NCBI GenBank assembly: GCA_964019135.1
Contig: OZ025253.1
Coordinates: 9,677,059 to 9,741,058, forward strand
Direction of reading: 5' to 3'
DNA length: 64,000 nt
Source: Arenicola marina
Taxonomy: Eukaryota > Annelida > Polychaeta > Arenicolidae
The translations under genes and the position numbers were made by a program. How positions within the stretch are numbered: position 1 is the first letter of the stretch; every line of letters starts with the position of its first letter. Positions 53,546 through 64,000 of the stretch are shown piece by piece. Under the pieces are notes generated by a model that searched no databases, had not been told where the DNA came from, and saw nothing but the letters and a program-made list of their open reading frames with translations.

Positions 53546-56500
53546 TAATCGCGAACCCCATTTGGGGCCTCCTAGAATTAGGCTGGCTGGTTCCACACCC
53601 TAATGTTATAAATTTCAATACGGCAGCAATAGAGATATTTTTTATTTACCTGCAGGTATACTGTAGACATTGCCTTATAGTGTGATAGATATAGATGGAT
53701 AGGTGAAGTTAAACATAAAATTCGAATTAAACTGCCGCCGCTTCTTCCACTCTCTTCCGAAATACTTACTCTTTTATTAACGACGTCATAATCACACGGT
53801 AAGACATATCCGCGAGAGGAAATAGTTCTCACAAGCGGCACAATATCATACTGTTTAAGAACACATTCGACGAAATGAAGGTCAGATTTTATTATTCAAA
53901 ATTGTACATTTAGAGTTTACACAATCGAGTCGCTTGATAATATAGCAACTTGCTTGCTCATCTATCGGTCTGTTGCTCGTCTTCAATTCGACAAGCCACA
54001 ATCTTAAAAACTCTGGTGAGCGGTCGGAGTGGCTCCACCTCGTGAGTGACGTACGAGTTATTCAAAAGCGTATGGTCAGTGTGGGGCTGAACAAGTCAGA
54101 CACACACATGTATGTAGGCCTACTAGTTAAAGAACAAGCTGTAGTGCATTCGCCCAAATAAAGCGATAGCGTCGAGTGCTTTATTTGGGGAATGCACGGC
54201 AGCGAGTTCCTTAAAGTACTTATAAAAAAGTTGTAACAATGCATTAGTTCTGCTAATGATTTGCGTGGTTCATTTTCTGGCATTGAACAAAAGAAATCGA
54301 CAGCGTTAGGGAAGTAGCGGTGTGCTCTAAAATAAAAGAACTGCCGATCAACTAATGCACCAATCAATGTGAAGCCCCAGGGTGGCGAGTGAGAAGGCAT
54401 CGGGGTACTTGATATAATTTTGATTTTTGTTTTCCAAATCCCCACACAAGGGTCAAGTCGTCCCGTCAAACTTTAGTAGGAATCGCATAACCAATGTCAT
54501 ACGGTCTCCGTTGATAAGCGGCACCGGATATATATGCCATCGAAAACTGTAGAATTTCCATATATGTTGCGCGTTATTATCTAATGCACCCCCCTCCCCG
54601 CGCCTGTGGCTTAACGGTGACATTTCATTGTCTTGAAATTTGCAGGTTCTGACAAGATCAGACCAGCTAGCTCGGCACAGCTCAGCTCGGCTCGATTGGT
54701 GACACCGTCGTGACACTTAGCGGAGTCAATATTAACAAAACTGTTCATTCTCAAGATAATGCACAGTTTTTCCGTTCTTTAAATAAAGCACACTTACGTT
54801 AATAAAACACAGCTAGTTCTAGTTTTCGGGTCATTCTTCCAGATAATCAACACTTAAGACAAAGGCGTGACGTCACACATTTTTTTAACTCTGCATAATG
54901 CATGTGGTCCGTTCGATGAGACTGTTGGAAGCGTTTTATTTTGAGGCAAATCATCGATGTTTACATTTCTGCGACAAACGGAACACCATTGTCCTCGCCT
55001 GGTCAGTCGACATAAGGCTGTACAGTTACTGTGGGATCTTATCGAGACCCCACGAGACAGGGATACCAACGTTCTATGTCAATGCCTACCATCAATGGCC
55101 TGTACTTGCTGCGTACCTTCCAGGTCGTTTGCCTTCATTAGCTTCACACACAAGATCGCCTAGATCTATTCTTGGCTGCACAACTAACCATTAAAGTTCT
55201 ATGCATATCCGAATTATAACAATCTGAGTAGATTTATATAATATGTGAGCGGTTACACGGTTGATAAACCAAATGCGGTTGTCTCATGAGTGACTGTCAG
55301 GCGATCTAATGTGCTGCGCGGGGTTTTCCACCTACCCCTGACAAAAGGAACGTTGAAGCCTGGCACATGAAACAATTCCATACGTATGCATGGCAAACGC
55401 ATACGAGAATCGGTTTTCTGACCCGTAACACGCAGTGTCTATTTTTGACGATAGATGTCGCCTGGGGTATCTGGAACGGTCTATTGCTCATCGGGTTACG
55501 TTTAGAGATACGTTCAATCGAAAACGCAGTGGAATAACTCTTTAATGTCTTTGCTACATTCGACTTAAACCTTGGTGTAGTAGAGTGTGACCAGCCTTGA
55601 TCTGACACCCCCCCTCGCCCCTACTTAAACTTTGACGTAGTTGAGTGCGGCAGCAAGACATTGCTAGACATCTTGCTACAGCTGAGTCAACAAATTTCTC
55701 ACGTAGGCCTTCTGCACTAAATATATTAAAATTTGTTAATGCTTGAACGGTTGAATGAATATTTTGTGTTTGTTTTGTAATTGTAAGGTTAGTAAAATGT
55801 TGTCTTATATTTTAGAATAGGAAATAATATGGGGATGAGCTATAGTTTGACAGTAACCAGTTGCCTTTATCTTCCAAGTTCATTGCGGAAAAGATGTGTC
55901 AGTTTATTTAAGACAGAACAGAAATATTTAGACTAAGCTTACTACAAAAGTGGTCCCCCCACTTTATTCTGCAGCCTATACTAGGCCTTAATTAAGTAAG
56001 CTTATCTCTTTAAACTAGAGGTCCCTTTTCAAAAGTTCACATTCATCTGAATACGTACAACACGTGTGCATGAGGTTAAAAACCAGAAGGATCAGCAATT
56101 TTGCTCTTCATTCAATGGGGTAAAATAAAGAAATTTACATGGAACAAGGTCTTTAAATTGCACAATTGTATTCGCAGACTTTCGTGAAAAAAACAAAGGA
56201 TGGCCAACTGGACGCCACCGGATGTTTTGTTTTTGAATGTTGACAAGCATCTCCCGATTATTGATGTTCTTTAATAAGCTTAAGCAAAGACACTCTGGTC
56301 CTGTTTAGACAAGACTATTGTAAACGAAATCCTTTAAACTTACCACAATTCCATTTTTTCTTAAATGTTTTCATAAATTTACGGAGATCTATATTTAATT
56401 GCTACAAGCCTCCGGGCGATTGGGCGCTGACGATGATGATATTATATTAATTTACTCCTATCATTATTATTCTATCCAGAACTTTTCTCTTTTTATTTAT

Positions 56501-57115
56501 CATAATTATCGTTAAATAGACGTAATACATAATAATTAGCGTTAGTTCATCAGGTTTGGTATATGTGGCTGACATTTACTCCTGTCATTAAAATTTTATC
56601 CAGGACTGTTCTTTTCTCGTTATGATTATCGTTATACCATAGAGACATCATTGTGCATAAATATTTACTCATTGATCTTTTATTATTTGTATGTAGATAT
56701 TTTTTTTATGTAGATAATTATTTATTATTGTATGTGGGTAACTCATTATCTTGTGTCTTATTATGTGTTTTGACGGTGTATTACTTTACAATTACCTCAA
56801 TCGTAGGGTACCTTCAGCTGAAGCTGTGTCAGTATAAGGGGTTTATATTTGTTATTTATTTGTATGGCACAATCTATCTACATGTATAAACAATAACATA
56901 AATAATACAAATGGGCATATGTGTGTCGTATTTCAATTTAAAAAAAACCGACAGTGCATGCCAGGCGAACGAAGCCTTACAGTAGTATTTTAACAAGAAT
57001 CAAAGTTTAATTACATTTTTAATCAATGCATGTATCTGTTGTTCTCAATTAGTTTTAGATTATGTTACATGTTTGCAAACGATTTTTCGGAAGTCTAACT
57101 GACTTCGCTCGCCAT
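53546..57115. other. 3.5-kb noncoding region
   Basis: No exon was recognised on either strand. A small duplication of CTTAAAC...TGACGTAGTTGAGTG type lies at about 55563-55650. The rest is AT-rich, with no clear repeat. Confidence 0.5.
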
Positions 57116-57412
57116 TTAGGTGACAGAGGTTGTCACAGCAGTGTGTAGGTATCAGTGACACTGTCACTGAAGTCAGTAAAGACATTGAAGTGTGTCAGTG
57201 ACCTGTCAGTGTCAGTGAGGCTATCATGCAGAGACCTTGTCATCACGATTTATTCTCACAATAGCCGCTTATCACAACCACGTACTCTCACTGACTATAT
57301 TTACTGACTGTACTAAGTCACTGAACCAGTCGCAGTGCCCGTTTCATAGCCTGCCACAACACTGACACTGTCACAAGTGAAGTGTGAAACGATGTCTGTC
57401 AGTGGTTGCGTG
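57116..57412. repeat. CAGTGAC/GTCACTG-rich imperfect inverted region
   Basis: Short words CAGTGACA, GTCACTGA and TGTCAGTG recur on both strands over about 300 bp and can fold on each other. This may be a small MITE; ends are not defined. Confidence 0.45.
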
Positions 57413-57634
57413 AGCGATAATGCAAGAGTCTGGCGCATCGAGTCACATTTCGGTAAGTGGTCATAATCATAACACTTTTCAAGCTCACATTCAAAATATT
57501 ATATTAATGCAAGGGTTTCATTGCCAAAAACTAAGAAAAAGTAGCAAATTGTTGGTCCTGGAGCGCGAAAATCAAAAACAACACACTGACTGTCGGGTGG
57601 CGCTACGGTCGGCTTGGTGCGTTACAACGGCTGA

Positions 57635-57798
57635 GCGGCCCTTTTGCTAACTTAAGTTACCTACCAAGCCGACTGAAAAAGACATCAGACTTAAGTTATT
57701 TCGTGGAAAGCATTTTGGAGGGGCATGGACTTAACTTAAGTCAAAACTCAGGATTTAAGTCAGAAAAAGGACTTAAGTTCGTTCGTGGAACCGGGCCA
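57635..57798. mobile_element. MITE-like element rich in ACTTAAGT
   Basis: Starts near GGCCCTTTTGCTAACTTAAG and ends AACCGGGCC. ACTTAAGT-type palindromes occur at several points between, and GTTCGTGGAACC-type sequence lies at the right end. The left end is diverged or truncated. Confidence 0.45.
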
Positions 57799-58722
57799 TG
57801 GACGTAGAGCATAAGTATCCCTGTCTCGTGAGTTCTCGATCCGTCCCGAATGTACAGCCCTATTCAGACCTCCTAAGGCAGCTACTAGTATTGTTTTCAG
57901 CCATCAGGCCCACAAAACCTGTTCATTAATAACTGGCAACATGTTAACACTGGTGCAAGTAACGTTTGAATTATTTTAGTGGGTGTAGTTAAGTGCTGGG
58001 TGGGACATATTCAGCTCTCTTATGGAGAGCTTTCCGAAATATAGAGTGATACTTTTTGGTTGAGTCAATTGTTCTTCTGATGCCATTAATTCCATAAACT
58101 TTCTATCTTTTCATACAATGGCTGTACACAATACATCGGGTCTATATACACTCGTCGAAATGTTCTATATAATGAACATATTGATACAAAGTGGAACTTA
58201 TCCTCTAAAACTATGGTATCGCGCTTTTCACAACTAGGACATACTCTGTTTTCCATTAGGGTGCCATTCTCCTTCCGTAAATTATCTTTGCACTTAATTT
58301 CGAGGAGTCGTGCACCCTACAGAAAAAAATGCTTCACACAATGCGAACGCGTCAACGAACAACATGACTAACGTTAGTGCTAATTGCTTTCCACGTGCCC
58401 TATACGACAGTCACATCTGGTGAGAACCCTGAATACGCACCTGCCACTTTAATCACTTCAACGCCATCACACAAAAAATCAACCCTGCGCCGGTGAGACA
58501 TAGGGAAGTGCCCTCCTTTGCGCAGATGTCCGTCATTATACAAAATGCATCATGTTGAGACTCTCTCGGCTTCAGGTGTTCATACGGTGCCATTATGATA
58601 GATACAGGGGGGTAGGGGGCATCTCTGCCTGGGGGACAATACCGCATACCACGCGGCCCCATGATCCACTTGTTTGCGGTTCCAGCAACAGAGACAAACA
58701 TTGGAAACGGCCCCCGCTGCCC
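57799..58722. other. Noncoding downstream of the sulfotransferase gene
   Basis: No exon was recognised. The 3' UTR of the minus-strand sulfotransferase should lie in the right part. Confidence 0.4.
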
Positions 58723-60782
58723 TCAATTATTCATGAAGCCAACGTCCGATGAATTGGACCATAGAAATCGGGTATCACTGAGCAGCTCGGCCATCAGGCG
58801 ATTATGCGGCGCGTAGAACTGTCGCAGGATTTGCCTAGTCTCGTTCATCATAGGCCGGTATGTTCGGCTGTTCTGCGGCGGTAGATGGAAGGCAGAGGGA
58901 GGGAGTGGCGTGTCTGAAGAATAAATACACAGGTTGGCTTTATGTGGGAGCAACGCATGCGGTTTGAGGTGTATCCACGCCATGACGTAATCAGTTAATA
59001 TACGATAATATAAGAGAAGACACGTTTTCATTTAACGTTGGTCTATAAAAGTCGACAATAAACATTAGAAACGTATGCTGTTTGATCGATCTTTCCAGGC
59101 CATGACTTAATCAGTTAATGTACGATACGATAAGATAATATAAAATGTTCTTTAACGTTGGTCTATACATTCAAGTCAACAATAAACATTGGCCCAAACG
59201 CTATTGACCGACCATGATAAAACGGCATGAGCTGAATGATGATGTATATTTACGCATGATATTGAAAATATAACAACCAATCCATTATATCTTGCATATA
59301 TAAAAAGAGGAACAGCTTTTCCGATTTACTGGGTAGCAATGGTGTCCTGACCTACACCCAGAAAGGTTAGTATATCCCTCATAGGCTGAGTTCTGTTGGC
59401 GTAGTAATCTTCAGACCGCAATATGAAGATCTGGCGCCGTGGGAAGACTTTCATCCAGTCCTTGATGAAGTAGGCGTACATACCGGCACGAAGGAATACC
59501 TACAAATGGACCATATTAGTCATATTGTTTTTGTTGTCCACTTTTCATAATTTGTACTCGATTTAGAATACTTTATAGATAGTCGGGGAATAAGAATATA
59601 TATATGTGAAAAATATATTCGAACACTTGTATATATTTGCATTCTACGCCATATCGGAATGTGTCAATATAATAGATGGGCAATATCATGTAATATCCCT
59701 TAAAGGTAAAGTGAAAGCGGTTCGTATCTGTTGAGGACCAGCGTCAGCGTCGAAATTTGGAATAACAACTATATGATGTGTTAACACTAACATATACATA
59801 TATACATGGCCACAAACTGACGTAATGTAACGCCATCCTCCCTGATTTGCTGGTTCCATGCCATATCCGCGTGAGTGGCTTCAACACTCCCCCGGGGCAG
59901 ACAGGTTATTACATGCCAATACATGGAACATATCCTGAGGCGTGTAAACTGAATTAGTACACACTTTCGGATGTTGCCCATGTTATGTGGACGTAATACC
60001 AACTGCGTTAATGCGATGGGAGTGCCCAATCTATTGTTTAAAAAAACGAATTATCCGATACCCAAATAGTCTATTTGTCTCCAGAGTCAAAACACAATTC
60101 ATTATATAATTAATCAACCAAGGGGCGGAGACACCCCACGCCCCACCTCCAATATACATAACCACTCTCGCCACGTCAAAGCAAATGGGGGCCGCCTCGA
60201 TAGCTCAGTGGGCATAGAGCGCTCAGCTTAAGTGCCCTCGGTCGTTCGAGCCCCACTGTGGCCATGTATGTGTGGTCGCAGGCTAATGATCCCATGTCCT
60301 TCTTCGTAAAGAGTAGGGGGTTACCCCCGGGGACATGGCTTTACTCTACCTTCCTTCTTCCATTAACGCGATATGACTAAAAGTGGTTAAAGCGTTCTGA
60401 ATATACAACTACATTTAATGTTGCGTGCCAAAGTTGTCTATAATAAGGCTAATCTAGTCATATAAAACTATAGGGGACGTTGGAGTGGGGTTGGATGAAA
60501 TAGGCCTCGCATGTATCCAGGCTTGCACCTATGATCTGCAACCCTGTTTGTTTACCACCAATTCAGCTACAAAACCCACCCCGTGGGAAAGTACGTTCAG
60601 ACTTTGGTCTAGATCCGCTTACAGGTCTTCGCTCTCTAGCCTTGCTGGGAACATATATGCAAGTTCTAGGGTCGTGGCGCAGCAAGCAGGAGTTCATGTC
60701 GCTAACCGCTTTGGTCACCCGGATGTGGAAGTCCGATGGCCTAGAGTACTTGGCAGCGAAGTGGTTATAGTGAGAATAAAGT
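58723..60782 (-). CDS. Carbohydrate sulfotransferase (CHST15-like), last three exons
   Basis: Exons on the minus strand: 60782-60623, 59499-59352 and 58913-58723, each with a clear AG acceptor. Donors are GTAAGC after the first and GTCAGG after the second, and all phases match. The first begins LYSHYNHFAAKY, the end of the 3'-PAPS-binding motif (RLYSxY type), then PSDFHIRVTKAV and two cysteines. The second reads FLRAGMYAYFIKDWMKVFPR and QIFILRSEDYY. The last reads FLGVDTPLPPSAF (over the junction), then MMNETRQILRQFYAPHNRLM and RFLW. This is the C-terminal half of the N-acetylgalactosamine 4-sulfate 6-O-sulfotransferase type, a Golgi enzyme that transfers sulfate from PAPS to chondroitin-type glycans. 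The N-terminal exons, with the 5'-PAPS loop and membrane anchor, must lie beyond about 60.8 kb and were not seen. No broken codons were noticed. Confidence 0.78.
60184..60415 (+). mobile_element. tRNA-derived SINE in a sulfotransferase intron
   Basis: ATAGCTCAGTGGGCATAGAG (A-box) and GGTCGTTCGAGCCCC (B-box) are spaced as in a tRNA, but the acceptor stem does not close, so this is a SINE head and not a tRNA gene. The body ends with GTGGTTAAAGCGTTCTGAAT, a tail also present at about 40870 and, in part, at 53327. Confidence 0.82.
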
Positions 60783-61189
60783 CTGAAAACACAATATTTC
60801 CCAAATGATGCACACAGGATAATTATTTCACATATTATTTCTTTCACATATTATTGCTAATAAGCGCAAATGTAATGTTTCAATTATTATTAATTATATT
60901 GCATCGTGTAACCCTGTTATAATGGTTGGCGCCCGTCCGTCTGCGAAAGACGATGGACTTGCAGCTTTGTTTGGTTAAGTTAAGTTGGTTAAGTAATGAG
61001 ATTTGTTTCGCGGCATTTGCGCTTATGCCGGAATAAGCATATCTGTGACCGACAGAGCTTACTACAGTCGTCGCATCGATGACCTGTCGATAGGTCTTAG
61101 TTAAAACTAACTGGACGCCTAGATTGATGTCTCAAATCCAGTTTCTCAAATTAGGGCAGGTCGTGGTGGACGATTCCCTCTCGCATGGG
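60783..61189. other. Noncoding spacer before the satellite
   Basis: No exon was recognised. Confidence 0.4.
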
Positions 61190-61373
61190 ACACATGCCCA
61201 TATCCATACTCATACCCATACCATACCATCCCCATCCCCTTCCCCATTCCCATATCCATATCCATACCCATCCCCATACCATCCCCATACCCATCATCCA
61301 TACCCATACCCATACCCATACCCATATCCATATCCATACCCATACCTATATCCATATCCATATCCATACCCAT

Positions 61374-61407
<34 letters not shown>

Positions 61408-61446
61408 CACCATACCATACCAATACCATACCCATACCATACCCAT

Positions 61447-61486
<40 letters not shown>

Positions 61487-61574
61487 CACCATACCATTCC
61501 AATACCATACCCATACCATACCCATACCCATACCATACTCATACCATACCCATACCATACCCATACCATACCCG

Positions 61575-61644
<70 letters not shown>

Positions 61645-62083
61645 TATACCCATAACCGTAACCACACACATACCCATACCCATACCCATATCCATATCCA
61701 TACCCATACCCATACCATAGCATCCCCATCCCCATCCACATCCCCATCCCCATCCCCATATCCATATCCATATCCATACCCATCCCCAAACCATCCCCAT
61801 ACCCATCATCCATACCCATCATCCATACCTATACCCATACCAGACCCATACCCATACCCATACCCATACCCATGCCCATACCCATACCCATACCCATACC
61901 TATACCCATACCATACCCATACCATACCCATACCATACCCATACCGTACCCATACTATACTCATACCATACCCATACCATACCCATACCATACCCATACC
62001 CATAGCCATACCCATACCCATACCATTACCCATACCCATACCATACCCTTACCATACCCATACCGTACCCATACTATACCCAT

Positions 62084-62115
<32 letters not shown>

Positions 62116-62373
62116 ATACCCATACCATACCCATACCATACCCATACCCATACCCATACCCAAACCCATACCCATACCATACCCATACCGTACCCATACT
62201 ATACCCATACCCATCCCTTACCCATACCTATACCCATACCCATACCATACCCATACCCATACCCATACCATTACCCATACCCATACCATACCCATACCAT
62301 ACCCATACCGTACCCATACTATACCCATACCATACCCATACCGATATCCATACCATACCCATACCATACCCAT

Positions 62374-62409
<36 letters not shown>

Positions 62410-62500
62410 TCCATACCCAAACCCATACCCATACCATACCCATACCGTACCCATACCATACCCATACCCATCCCTTACCCATACCTATACCCATACACAT

Positions 62501-62553
<53 letters not shown>

Positions 62554-62604
62554 CCCCATACCCATACCCATACCTAACCCATACCATACCCATACCGTAC
62601 CCAT

Positions 62605-62636
<32 letters not shown>

Positions 62637-62915
62637 GTAGCCATACCATACCCACACCCATACCCATACCCATACCATACTCATACCCATACCCATACCC
62701 ATACCTATGCCATACCCATACCCATACCATATCCATACCCATACCCATACCCATACAATACCTATACCATACCCATACCATACCCATACCATACCCATAC
62801 CCATACCGATACCCATACCCATGCCCATGCCCATGCCCATCCCCATACCCATACCCATACCCATACCCATGCCCATACCCATACCCATACCCATACCATA
62901 CCCATCCCCTCAAAC
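61190..62915. repeat. CCCATA hexamer / CCATA pentamer satellite, 1.7 kb
   Basis: Almost entirely ACCCAT hexamers with interspersed ACCAT pentamers and rare variants (CCCATC, CCGTAC, CCTATA). The minus strand is TATGGG-rich. Stop-free frames through it (Ile-Pro, His-Thr, Met-Gly types) are by-products. Confidence 0.97.
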
Positions 62916-62987
62916 TTGCAAACATCTGAGCTTTAGCCGTCCAGTTGGCCCGTTGCCATTAAGCAGGACATTCTCCCCCCCCCCCCC

Positions 62988-63707
62988 GTGTCTGTTCACG
63001 GTGTTGTCCATAGCAGCCTCGATGCTTGCAGCCTGCAAGGACTATGCGACGACATGGGATGCGACTTTACCGACAACTCCCCCCTGTTTAGGCTTAATGA
63101 CGGATCCTTCAACGACGGATACATGACGAATGACGCGACACATCTGACGTGCAAGGGCCAGAACAGACTCTGCCAACTGCTCAAGTTGACACCAACAGAC
63201 GATGCGGACAAGGACAAAGACGTCTGTACCCGACCCCGTAAGACCCCCAAGGACCACGACGGACGTGGACGCAGCCGGACGGATCAGGACGGACCGGCGA
63301 CGGGACCAGGACGACGACATCACGCGACAGTAGACAGGAGACCTGCGTATCGCATCGCCGACCGCGGAGAACGGGACCGTGACGGAGACGACTGGATCCA
63401 GGTTCAGCGACGGCACCGTGACGGAGGCGAGTGGACGCGGGGACAGCGACGGCACTGTGACGGAGGCGAGAGGACGCAGGTAGAGGGACGGCACCGTGAC
63501 GGAGGCGAGTGGACACATGTAGAGCGACGGCACCGAGCCCGACGAGAAGCGACAGACAGATCCCGCGCGACAGAGAAGACGAACGACCAGCCTAGGTGTT
63601 ACTACTGCGCGGAGGAAGGACATGTGACCGACAACTGCCGACATGGACACTACGTCACTTGTTACACTTGTGGTCGCTCGGGCCACAAGGCCAAGTTTTG
63701 TAAATAG
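62988..63707 (+). CDS. 5'-truncated retroelement ORF1: esterase-like tail, Arg/Asp-rich linker, two CCHC knuckles
   Basis: The frame is open from just after the satellite to TAA/G at 63707 and has no proper start, so the 5' part is missing. The first 70 residues (CDDMGCDFTDN, LFRLNDGSFNDGYM, NDATHLTCKGQNRLCQLL) fit the end of an SGNH/GDSL-type esterase domain, where the D..HLT..G motif carries the catalytic Asp and His. Next comes a strongly charged linker with a 13-residue repeat. The end has two complete zinc knuckles, CYYCAEEGHVTDNC and CYTCGRSGHKAKFC. Esterase plus knuckles is typical of ORF1 of CR1-like non-LTR elements and similar retroelements. The element family is not certain. Confidence 0.7.
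   Translation: MSVHGVVHSSLDACSLQGLCDDMGCDFTDNSPLFRLNDGSFNDGYMTNDATHLTCKGQNRLCQLLKLTPTDDADKDKDVCTRPRKTPKDHDGRGRSRTDQDGPATGPGRRHHATVDRRPAYRIADRGERDRDGDDWIQVQRRHRDGGEWTRGQRRHCDGGERTQVEGRHRDGGEWTHVERRHRARREATDRSRATEKTNDQPRCYYCAEEGHVTDNCRHGHYVTCYTCGRSGHKAKFCK
63390..63540 (+). repeat. 39-bp in-frame repeat within ORF1, about four copies
   Basis: GACGGCACCGTGACGGAGGC plus GAGTGGACGC and a variable end repeats and encodes RHRDGGEWT-type blocks of about 13 residues. Confidence 0.85.
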
Positions 63708-63734
63708 GTATTCGGCAATGGAGGAAGGGCCGAT

Positions 63735-64000
63735 ATGTTAAGTGATGGCTCCACTGACGATTTAATATTATGTAGCAAGTCTGATTTACATTTTATGAAT
63801 GAGGGGAGCTGTCAATGTGATTTTACTGGGCAACTAGGCAGTAAAGCCCATATTTTAAGCGATCTAACCGACACAGATGTTGCACATTGTAATGATGAGC
63901 TTTGTTTTATGGAAGATGACATGTCACGTGATGTTTTAACGATACCATGCAAGGTAAAAGAGTCAAAAGATATTTTAAGACGTGCTGCAGATAGTGTAAG
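63735..64000 (+). CDS. Second retroelement ORF, start only, runs off the window
   Basis: An ATG at 63735 begins a frame open to the end (MLSDGSTDDLILCSKS, then LSDLTDTDVAHCND). It is acidic and not recognised. Its position about 30 bp after ORF1 suggests the start of the next retroelement ORF, but it could also be noncoding sequence open by chance. Confidence 0.45.
   Translation, partial: MLSDGSTDDLILCSKSDLHFMNEGSCQCDFTGQLGSKAHILSDLTDTDVAHCNDELCFMEDDMSRDVLTIPCKVKESKDILRRAADSV

Noticed and set aside
53094..53603. Short ORFs on both strands
   Set aside because: They lie in dispersed repeat family C and its flank and are not shared in frame with the copy at 40.6-41.1 kb.
59787..60029. Minus-strand ORF as an extra sulfotransferase exon
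   Set aside because: The flanking exons join in phase without it, and its position would break domain order.
60190..60262. Functional tRNA gene
   Set aside because: A- and B-boxes are present, but the acceptor stem does not pair and a SINE body follows.
61124..62936. Very long ORFs (up to 354 residues) of His-Thr, Ile-Pro or Gly-Met type
   Set aside because: They read through the CCCATA satellite and have no non-repeat domain.

Overview
This window is animal nuclear DNA. The genes are split by GT..AG introns, there are no bacterial operons, and transposon remains, minisatellites and microsatellites are abundant. The mix of tyrosine-recombinase (DIRS/Ngaro-type) retrotransposon, Ty3/Gypsy element, tRNA-derived SINEs, DUF4806 gene and CHST15-like sulfotransferase suits a marine invertebrate. 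Amphioxus, a mollusc or a brachiopod are all possible; I cannot pin down the species.

Layout. (1) 1-1056 is a 28-bp minisatellite, followed by the last two coding exons of a small NTF2-like (SnoaL/DUF4440-type) gene (1172-1823). (2) 1.8-7.9 kb is gene-poor, with degenerate tandem repeats. (3) 7.9-23.2 kb is one large nested repeat locus. A dead DIRS/Ngaro-like retrotransposon lies on the minus strand, and its 5' leader plus the first part of gag is repeated head to tail in four units. The leader of the first unit is split by a 4,482-bp foldback-type element (10463-14944). That element has TGTTAC...GTAACA ends, inverted repeats built of 61-bp tandem units, and a clean 5-bp target duplication. 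(4) 23.2-29 kb holds a hexamer microsatellite joined to a second fragment of the foldback element, dispersed repeats and a ~37-bp tandem array. (5) 29.2-35.6 kb holds an intact 681-residue DDE-type transposase gene (CACTA/EnSpm/CMC-like) followed by a seven-exon DUF4806-type gene on the same strand. The pair is bracketed by clusters of GTTGGC motifs. (6) 36.8-38.3 kb carries an intronless minus-strand gene with a caspase-like fold signature that keeps the histidine motif but lacks the catalytic cysteine motif. (7) 38.5-44 kb is tandem and dispersed repeats.

(8) 44.2-45.06 kb holds exons of a THAP/HARBI1-like transposase gene. They are cut by a decayed Ty3/Gypsy element (45057-49572) whose left LTR itself carries a SINE with a 6-bp duplication. 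(9) 49633-51081 is a non-autonomous DNA transposon with GGGCCTGTTTC ends and a CTG duplication. (10) 51-58.7 kb is mostly noncoding with second copies of the dispersed repeats. (11) 58.7-60.8 kb has the last three exons of a carbohydrate sulfotransferase on the minus strand, with a SINE in one intron. (12) 61.2-62.9 kb is a CCCATA-based satellite. (13) 62.98-64.0 kb is the 5'-truncated first ORF of a retroelement (esterase-like tail, Arg/Asp-rich linker, two CCHC knuckles), with a second ORF running off the window.

The host-type genes are the NTF2-like, caspase-like and sulfotransferase genes. Nearly everything else is mobile or tandemly amplified DNA. The most unusual items are the foldback element with tandem-unit inverted repeats inside a tandemly amplified retrotransposon leader, the transposase plus DUF4806 pair, and the caspase-like gene without a catalytic cysteine.
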